DNA from: Paramuribaculum sp.
GTDB lineage: Bacteria > Bacteroidota > Bacteroidia > Bacteroidales > Muribaculaceae
DNA length: 5,224 bases
Direction: 5' to 3'
NCBI GenBank assembly: GCA_029058705.1
Contig: JAIDXA010000041.1
Span: 1-5,224, forward strand
The position numbers and the translations under genes are program-made. Of the stretch, positions 1 to 4,298 are shown one piece after another. How positions within the stretch are numbered: position 1 is the first letter of the stretch; the number at the start of each line of letters is the position of its first letter. The notes under the pieces are model-generated. The model saw only the letters and a list, made by a program, of their open reading frames with translations. It was not told where the DNA came from and did no database searches.

Positions 1-6
1 TAAACA

Positions 7-136
7 TACTCTCAGAACGGTTCGGATGCAAGGCGCTGAGGCCGAGGGCGACGGGAGCGGACTCACGTCCGTGACCGAGCCCGAGTGCCGTAAGCAACGC
101 AGCAGACGGCCGTTATCACGAACCGCCTGAAATACG
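7..136. repeat. GC-rich intergenic element with imperfect inverted ends
   Basis: A GC-rich block stands out sharply from the A/T-rich sequence to its right. Its ends form an inverted pair: CGGTTCG at 18-24 matches CGAACCG at 119-125. The match extends outward imperfectly through TCAG at 12-15 and CTGA at 127-130. The centre (about 53-83) is an imperfect palindrome around TCACG-TC-CGTGA at 65-76. The four bases ATAC flank the block at 6-9 and 132-135, which could be a target duplication or chance. The architecture resembles short GC-rich intergenic repeats I remember from many bacterial genomes, but only one copy is in this window, so the repeat status is inferred. No transposase is present. 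It could also be a structured RNA or a decayed non-autonomous element. Confidence 0.5.
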
Positions 137-255
137 GCAAAGAATTCTTTGTCATTCTGGAAAAATCTTTTTTTGCTGGAGGGGCATCTTGTCTCTTCCG
201 ACAATGTTTAACCATGTTAAATTAAACACGATCCATAAAGTTTCGTTGTTCTTAA

Positions 256-287
256 TTCGGTAATTAATACGAATTTTAGTAACTTTG
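256..287 (+). promoter_or_regulatory. Candidate Bacteroidetes-type promoter of the pyrE cluster
   Basis: TAACTTTG at 280-287 matches the Bacteroidetes -7 consensus TAnnTTTG exactly. Its upstream partner is weaker: TTCG at 256-259 is a three-of-four match to TTTG with a 20-base spacer. Transcription would start near 293-295, leaving a leader of just under 30 bases before the pyrE ATG at 322. The surrounding sequence is A/T-rich. The -7 box is identical to that of the tRNA promoter further along the window. Confidence 0.6.
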
Positions 288-321
288 CACAAAATCCAAA
301 CATTCTCTTAATAACTCTGTC

Positions 322-960
322 ATGAAACATCTCGATACTCTTTTAGCAGAAAAGCTTCTCAAAATAAGCGCAATCAAGTTGCAGCCCGAACACCCTTTCA
401 TTTTTTATTATTGGTGGAACTCTGAGATCTACACCGACAATCGAAAAACTCTGTCCTATCCCGATGTGCGAAGCTTCATCAAAGTTGAGATGTGTCGGGT
501 CATCATGGAGAATTTCGATGCTCCCGATGCTATTGCCGGGGTCGCTACCGGTGCCATTGCAATGGGCGCTCTCGTAGCCGACACTATGGGACTTCCCTAT
601 GTCTATGTGCGCTCAACTCCGAAAGACCATGGTCTCGAAAACCTCATTGAAGGTAACCTTAAACCGGGTCAGCGCGTTGTTGTGATCGAAGACCTCATCT
701 CAACCGGTGGAAGCTCCCTTAAGGCTGTTGAGGCTATTCGCGCTGCTGGATGCGAAGTCGTCGGAATGGCGGCAATCTTCACATATGAATTCCCCATTGC
801 AGTGAAGCGCTTCAAGGATGCCAACGTCGAAGTCTGCGCTCTTTCAAACTACAACGCTATGCTCGAGGCCGCTCTTAAAGCCGACTATATTCAGGCTGAT
901 GATCTCGATACTCTCCGCGAATGGCGTCGTGATCCCGCAAACTGGACTGCTAATAAATAA
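322..960 (+). CDS. pyrE: Orotate phosphoribosyltransferase (PyrE)
   Basis: This cytoplasmic enzyme of de novo pyrimidine synthesis transfers phosphoribose from PRPP to orotate to give OMP. The protein has 212 residues, the usual Bacteroidetes length, and the type I phosphoribosyltransferase fold. The PRPP-binding motif VVVIEDLISTGGSSL is at 119-133. The flexible catalytic loop YVRSTPKDHG is at 95-104, with Arg97, Lys101, Asp102 and His103 at the positions of essential loop residues. AIAGVATGAIAMG at 70-82 and LSNYNAML at 174-181 are also typical. One oddity: the segment usually written FTWASGWKSPIYCDNR in relatives reads FIFYYWWNSEIYTDNR at 26-41, so the SG, the active-site Lys and the Pro are all replaced. 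The ATG at 322 gives the standard N terminus. The gene leads a plus-strand cluster, with an SRPBCC gene starting 22 bases after its stop. Confidence 0.95.
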   Translation: MKHLDTLLAEKLLKISAIKLQPEHPFIFYYWWNSEIYTDNRKTLSYPDVRSFIKVEMCRVIMENFDAPDAIAGVATGAIAMGALVADTMGLPYVYVRSTPKDHGLENLIEGNLKPGQRVVVIEDLISTGGSSLKAVEAIRAAGCEVVGMAAIFTYEFPIAVKRFKDANVEVCALSNYNAMLEAALKADYIQADDLDTLREWRRDPANWTANK

Positions 961-982
961 ACATCACAATCTGACCTGCATA

Positions 983-1402
983 ATGGCTAAATATACCGGC
1001 AAAGCGGTGGTGGTTAACCATCTCGCAAATGAAGTTTACAATAAAATCTCTGATCTCAGCTCGTTTCAGCAGCGGCTCGATTCCCTGCCTGAAGCGGCAC
1101 GAAACGCTCTCGGCGACGTCCGGTTCACCTCCGACGCGATAATCATAACTGCCCCTGCGGTTGGCGAAATGACATTCAATGTTGTTGAACGGCAGCCTGA
1201 TTCTCTTCTTCGTCTTGCGGCTGCAAACTCTCCGGTCCCGTTTGCAATTGCTATTAATCTCGCGCCCGAATCTGAATCATCTACCAGAGTAGAAACTCTT
1301 CTCGAAGTTGAGATCCCTGCAATGCTGCGTCCGATGATCGGCGGAAAAATGCAGGAAGCTGCCGACAAGTTCAGCGAGATGTTCTCGACTCTCTTCGCTT
1401 GA
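983..1402 (+). CDS. Small SRPBCC-superfamily (Bet v 1/polyketide cyclase-like) protein
   Basis: A 139-residue soluble protein with no signal peptide or membrane segment. Its pattern fits the SRPBCC (START/Bet v 1) fold. A beta-rich N terminus (AKYTGKAVVVNH) leads into a short helical part with DLSSFQQRLDSLPEAARN. A run of strands follows (VRFTSDAIIITAPAVGEMTF, then TRVETLLEVEIPAM). A long C-terminal helix closes it (MIGGKMQEAADKFSEMFSTLF). Members of this fold enclose a hydrophobic ligand cavity, but no ligand or reaction can be named here. I chose ATG 983 because the fold begins there. The same frame is open back to an ATG at 818, but that stretch overlaps the end of pyrE in another frame and looks non-coding. 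As I remember it, a gene of this kind often follows pyrE in Bacteroidales, which suggests co-transcription rather than a proven link to pyrimidine synthesis. Confidence 0.85.
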   Translation: MAKYTGKAVVVNHLANEVYNKISDLSSFQQRLDSLPEAARNALGDVRFTSDAIIITAPAVGEMTFNVVERQPDSLLRLAAANSPVPFAIAINLAPESESSTRVETLLEVEIPAMLRPMIGGKMQEAADKFSEMFSTLFA

Positions 1403-1425
1403 GAATACGGTAATAATCTATCAGA

Positions 1426-1923
1426 ATGAAAAAGATCGCTCTCCTCTTCTTTATTATCTCTTCTTTTGGATTAGCGGGTTGCACTACCGTCGATTCAGAA
1501 AGAATTCCCCCGGTCAATGTCAATCTGATATTCACAACAATAGGCGAGTGGGAACTCTATGGTGTCTCCGGTGCCGGATCCTGTCAACGCTTCATCGCCC
1601 CCCTGCGTCAGCCTGCCGGATTTCCTTACAAAGGTCTTGAAGGCACTGGCTACGGCGGCCTTCTTCTCGTTGCCGATCCAATGGGAGACTATCATGTCTT
1701 CGATCTCGCATGTCCTGTATGCGTACCCGATATCAGCCGGATTCTCCTTGACGGCGATTCCGATGTCGCCGGCATTTTCCGCTGTAACAAATGTGGTAGC
1801 ACCTACGACGTATTCGCTTATGGAACGCCTCGCTCCGGCCCCGCTTTGTCCGACAAATATGGCCTTCAGCGTTATCATATAACATTCACAGGTTCATCAC
1901 CCTACGCTGTCATATCCCGCTGA
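1426..1923 (+). CDS. Lipoprotein with Rieske-like C-terminal region, four-Cys variant
   Basis: A 165-residue predicted lipoprotein. The signal sequence has Lys2-Lys3, a hydrophobic core and a lipobox LAGC at 16-19, so Cys19 should be lipidated and the protein anchored in the cell envelope. The C-terminal half follows the Rieske-like plan known from Bacteroidales lipoproteins. VFDLACPVC at 91-99 is followed by FRCNKCGSTYDVF at 118-130, then a GTPRSGPA turn at 133-140 and an LQRYHI strand. Classical Rieske proteins bind a 2Fe-2S cluster through CxH and CxxH. Here Cys96/Cys99 and Cys120/Cys123 form two CxxC pairs and the histidines are absent, so zinc or a rubredoxin-like iron site is as likely as 2Fe-2S. 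It starts 23 bases after the SRPBCC gene and is probably in the same operon. Its physiological role is unknown. A hairpin-plus-T-run terminator is not evident after its stop. Confidence 0.85.
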   Translation: MKKIALLFFIISSFGLAGCTTVDSERIPPVNVNLIFTTIGEWELYGVSGAGSCQRFIAPLRQPAGFPYKGLEGTGYGGLLLVADPMGDYHVFDLACPVCVPDISRILLDGDSDVAGIFRCNKCGSTYDVFAYGTPRSGPALSDKYGLQRYHITFTGSSPYAVISR

Positions 1924-1991
1924 TGCGTCTGCCCGGTCAATCCCGCCTGATTGATACCTGCTGTATGTAATGATGCTTCGGGCTTCAAAAT

Positions 1992-2022
1992 TTTGCATAT
2001 TGGCAATTTTTCACTAACTTTG
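1992..2022 (+). promoter_or_regulatory. Bacteroidetes-type promoter of tRNA-Leu
   Basis: TTTG at 1992-1995 and TAACTTTG at 2015-2022 are separated by exactly 19 bases. This is the consensus layout for the primary sigma factor of Bacteroidetes. The expected start point is near 2029, about 28 bases before the mature tRNA. A perfect seven-base inverted repeat, TTGGCAA at 2000-2006 and TTGCCAA at 2020-2026, overlaps the -7 box and could be an operator, although no regulator is known from this window. Confidence 0.8.
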
Positions 2023-2056
2023 CCAAACAAATCGGTCCTACGCGCCGAAGCCATTC

Positions 2057-2140
2057 GCTCGAATGGTGGAATGGTAGACACGAAGGACTTAAAATCCTTT
2101 GGCCATTGAGGCCATGCGGGTTCGAGTCCCGCTTCGAGCA
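2057..2140 (+). tRNA. tRNA-Leu with anticodon UAA
   Basis: The 84-base gene folds as a complete class II tRNA. The acceptor stem is GCTCGAA (2057-2063) with TTCGAGC (2133-2139), and the discriminator base is A2140. The anticodon arm pairs AAGGA (2083-2087) with TCCTT (2095-2099) around loop CTTAAAA, giving anticodon TAA at 2090-2092. The long variable arm TGGCC/GGCCA (2100-2114) is typical of leucine tRNAs. The T arm is GCGGG-TTCGAGT-CCCGC (2116-2132). The 3' CCA is not encoded, since CAG follows the discriminator. The tRNA reads UUA, and UUG by wobble. It has its own promoter and terminator, so it is transcribed independently of the upstream cluster. Confidence 0.97.
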
Positions 2141-2148
2141 CAGATATT

Positions 2149-2185
2149 GATGGTGTGTCAGAATTTTCGAATCTGACACACCATC
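2149..2185 (+). terminator. Intrinsic terminator after tRNA-Leu
   Basis: A perfect 14-base-pair stem (2149-2162 with 2172-2185) encloses a nine-base loop, and the T-rich run TCTTTTCTTT follows on the plus strand. It ends tRNA transcription 9 bases after the mature 3' end. The minus-strand gene stopping at 2210 reads into the same hairpin, but no T run follows in that direction, so bidirectional function is uncertain. Confidence 0.9.
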
Positions 2186-2209
2186 TTTTCTTTCAGTAGT
2201 TGGTTGCAA

Positions 2210-2545
2210 TTAGTGGCGTAGCTTGTCGGCAAGTTCTTCGGCTTTGATGGCCGCCTTTTCAAGCACATCCGACATTTTGGATTTTGCCTTGTCTGTAAAT
2301 GATTCGGCTGCATCCCCGACCTTGTCTTTTATATCCCCGACCTTATCCTTTAGATTGTCGGTCGCATCGCTTACCTGATCCTTCATTGCTGCGATCTTAT
2401 CTGCTATTTCAGTCTTGGCAACCTCCTTTTCAGCCTCCACTGCTTGCTTCTTGGCAGAAACGCTGACTTCAGCGGCAGCCTCTGAAACAATTTCGGCGGC
2501 CTGGGCTTTCTTCATTTCATCTTGTAGATCCATAGTGTTTATCAT
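2210..2545 (-). CDS. Small helical Lys/Ala/Asp-rich protein of unknown function
   Basis: A 111-residue protein made almost entirely of Ala, Lys, Asp, Glu and Val. It lacks cysteine, tryptophan, a signal peptide and any membrane segment. It should form long amphipathic helices. LKDKVGD at 65-71 is followed directly by IKDKVGD at 72-78, and DNA shows the same 21-base unit (ATCCCCGACCTT at 2312 and 2333), so the repeat looks like a local duplication. The pattern recalls group 3 LEA, YtxH-like or apolipoprotein-like stress proteins, but such low-complexity similarity is not proof of relationship. ATG 2545 is used here. Met5 is an equally plausible start, since no Shine-Dalgarno site decides. It is alone on its strand between two strong hairpins, so it is likely a separate transcription unit. 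No clear TAnnTTTG promoter is visible upstream. Confidence 0.75.
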   Translation of the reverse strand: MINTMDLQDEMKKAQAAEIVSEAAAEVSVSAKKQAVEAEKEVAKTEIADKIAAMKDQVSDATDNLKDKVGDIKDKVGDAAESFTDKAKSKMSDVLEKAAIKAEELADKLRH

Positions 2546-2608
2546 AATTTGGTTAGACAGATGACTTATTAACGCCTCGCTCTCCGAAACTGTTCAATCC
2601 GGAAAACA

Positions 2609-2640
2609 CCGGAGCCGCCCTGATTTCAGGACGGCTCCGG
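2609..2640 (-). terminator. Intrinsic terminator of the polysaccharide gene block
   Basis: A GC-rich stem pairs 2609-2622 with 2627-2640 around a short loop. In the minus-strand transcript every position pairs, with one G-U wobble at 2618/2631. On the plus strand the same position is a C-A mismatch. The minus-strand sequence after the stem is TGTTTTCC, a short T run. The hairpin lies about 28 bases after the aminotransferase stop, which fits termination of that operon and isolates the small helical gene beyond it. Confidence 0.85.
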
Positions 2641-2668
2641 CGTTACAATATGCATCTCTCTGACAGGG

Positions 2669-3907
2669 TCAGAGAAGACTCGACTTGATCGTGTCGACGA
2701 TATAGCGGACTTGTTCGTCCGTCACCCACGGGCCGGCCGGCAGACAGATACCGGTGGCGAACAGCGACTCGCTCACCCCGTTCGTGTAAGCCGGATTGTT
2801 GCGGTACACCGGCTGCTTGTGCATCGGCTTCCACAACGGACGCGACTCGATGCCGGCTGCGTCGAGAGCCATGCGCATGGCCTCGACATTGTCGTTGGGC
2901 TGGCAGTCGGTAACGGCTGTCGAGGTGGCGTGGGTCACACCTGCCGCACCTCCAACGGCGCCCGTGACCACCTGCCTGTAGGCGTTTTCCTGACCTTTGA
3001 CTTGCAGCTCGGGGTCAAGCGTGGCTGTGCACAGCCAGAAGTTCGAATCATACTCCGGCCCCGGATTGCAGTGCATCGTGATGCCCTTCACTTCCCTAAG
3101 TAGCTCCTCATAGAGTGCCTGGACATGCTTGTGATGCGCGATGTGTTCCGCCAGAACCGTCATCTGTCCGCGACCGATCCCGGCGCAGATGTTCGACATA
3201 CGGTAGTTGTAGCCGATAGCCTCATGCTGATAGTAGGGGTAGCTCTCGCGGGCCTGGGTCGCATACCACATGATCTCGCGCCATGACTCCTCGTCGGGGC
3301 AGATCAGCGCTCCGCCCCCCGAGGTCGTGATCATCTTGTTGCCGTTGAACGACAGCACCCCGTAGCGCCCGAACGTCCCCAGGGCCTGACCGTTGTAGTT
3401 CGAGCCGAAACCCTCTGCGCCGTCCTCGATCACCGGTATCCCGTAGCGGTCCGCGATCTCCATGATCCTGTCGATCTGATAAGGCATGCCATAAAGCGCA
3501 ACAGGAATGATGGCCTTAGGCTTCTTACCTGTCTTGGCAATACGATCCTTTATGGCCTCTTCAAGTAGCACGGGATCCATGTTCCAAGAATCCAGCTCCG
3601 AATCCACAAACACAGGCGTCGCACCCAGATAAGTCACCGGATGGCTCGACGCGCAGAACGTGAACGACTGAACCAGCACCTCGTCGCCCGCTCCAACACC
3701 GCACCCGATCAGCGCCAGATGAACCGCCGCCGTCCCCGACATGAGAGTGGCAACACGCTTGTTCTGTCCTACAAATTCCTCAAGTTCGTGCTCAAAAGCA
3801 TCGCAGTCTGGGCCGAGCGGCACCGCCCAATCCTCAGTGAGCGCTGCCCTGATGAAATCAATTTCGCGTCCGCACATCTTCGGTTTACATAACAAGATCC
3901 GTTCCAT
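2669..3907 (-). CDS. DegT/DnrJ/EryC1 family PLP-dependent sugar aminotransferase
   Basis: A 412-residue cytoplasmic enzyme that should transfer an amino group, usually from glutamate, to a keto-sugar nucleotide for surface polysaccharide synthesis. The fold type I PLP signature is complete. MSGTAAVHLAL at 56-66 binds the cofactor phosphate. PVIEDGAEGFGS at 158-169 carries Asp162, which pairs with the pyridine nitrogen. SFNGNKMITTSGGGA at 186-200 carries Lys191, which forms the Schiff base. YNYRMSNICAGIGRGQ follows at 233-248, and the C-terminal domain has the ESRPLWKPMH motif at 354-363. A Gly/Ala-rich stretch at about 311-341 looks like an insertion relative to compact members. The ATG at 3907 is one base after the WbuC stop, so translation is coupled. 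Substrate cannot be fixed, though PglE/EpsN-like 4-amino sugar formation is plausible. Sampled lines are near 62-65% GC, well above the neighbouring genes. Confidence 0.93.
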   Translation of the reverse strand: MERILLCKPKMCGREIDFIRAALTEDWAVPLGPDCDAFEHELEEFVGQNKRVATLMSGTAAVHLALIGCGVGAGDEVLVQSFTFCASSHPVTYLGATPVFVDSELDSWNMDPVLLEEAIKDRIAKTGKKPKAIIPVALYGMPYQIDRIMEIADRYGIPVIEDGAEGFGSNYNGQALGTFGRYGVLSFNGNKMITTSGGGALICPDEESWREIMWYATQARESYPYYQHEAIGYNYRMSNICAGIGRGQMTVLAEHIAHHKHVQALYEELLREVKGITMHCNPGPEYDSNFWLCTATLDPELQVKGQENAYRQVVTGAVGGAAGVTHATSTAVTDCQPNDNVEAMRMALDAAGIESRPLWKPMHKQPVYRNNPAYTNGVSESLFATGICLPAGPWVTDEQVRYIVDTIKSSLL

Positions 3908-3908
3908 C

Positions 3909-4298
3909 TCAATCTAGCATATCTTCTGGTTCAAGGGGAATATACGGGCCGTCCTTTACCTCAAAAATTGCCGACGGCTCTGTTACTTCAATTGTATGCC
4001 ATTGTCCTGCGGGAATCTGAACGCCATAACGGCCGACTGTCAGGTCAAGAAGGTGGCAGGCAGTCCGGCGACCAGTCCCGTCATAAAACATAACATTTAT
4101 TTTGCCACGGAGCAGGATGTATGTCTCCGCTGTGTGGCGGTGACGATGAATAGGCAGAATTGTGCCGGGCAACAGCACATTGATCAGTCGTTGCGCCTTG
4201 GCATCAAGATTGTCGTGCAGATTGAAGTTCATGCGAAGCCGGGGGCTTTCCTCCGCCTTCTTTGCAACTTCATCAAGCAGCTCGTTGTCTATGATCAT
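3909..4298 (-). CDS. WbuC family cupin-fold protein
   Basis: A 129-residue single-domain cupin encoded in polysaccharide loci. The metal-binding motif 1, G(X)5HXH(X)4E(X)6G, is perfect: Gly45, His51, His53, Glu58, Gly65. Motif 2 has Pro96, Gly98 and His101 (IPAGQWH at 95-101), so all four expected metal ligands are present. The N-terminal PRLRMNFNLHDN at 19-30 and QRLINVLLPGT at 36-46 match the WbuC subfamily known from E. coli O-antigen clusters. The biochemical role of WbuC is not established; a sugar nucleotide modification such as isomerisation is only a guess. Its ATG overlaps the stop of the preceding sugar-phosphate transferase gene (ATGA, 4295-4298), and the aminotransferase follows after one base. 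These spacings indicate translational coupling in one operon. Confidence 0.9.
   Translation of the reverse strand: MIIDNELLDEVAKKAEESPRLRMNFNLHDNLDAKAQRLINVLLPGTILPIHRHRHTAETYILLRGKINVMFYDGTGRRTACHLLDLTVGRYGVQIPAGQWHTIEVTEPSAIFEVKDGPYIPLEPEDMLD

Noticed and set aside
138..174. 14-base palindrome CAAAGAATTCTTTG followed by a T7 run, considered as a terminator
   Set aside because: The stem is A/T-rich with no real loop, and about 16 bases separate it from the T run. No upstream gene is visible that would need it.
1..321. CRISPR array or riboswitch in the gene-free left end
   Set aside because: No regularly spaced direct repeats are present, and nothing matches a riboswitch core that I recognise.
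818..982. N-terminal extension of the SRPBCC frame back to ATG 818
   Set aside because: It overlaps the last part of pyrE in another frame and its composition is a shadow of pyrE. The SRPBCC fold begins at ATG 983.
1066..1882. Open frames antisense to the SRPBCC gene (1066-1368) and overlapping the lipoprotein gene (1495-1878 minus, 1559-1882 plus)
   Set aside because: They show no domain features and lie entirely within well-supported genes on the plus strand.
1937..1954. Hairpin TCAATC/GATTGA after the lipoprotein gene, considered as a terminator
   Set aside because: It has only six pairs and no T run, so termination here is not supported.
1902..2209. Two minus-strand open frames (1902-2141 and 1985-2209)
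   Set aside because: They run antisense across tRNA-Leu. Their peptides show the familiar false translation of a tRNA T arm (LEAGLEPA, SKRDSNPHG), so they are not genes.
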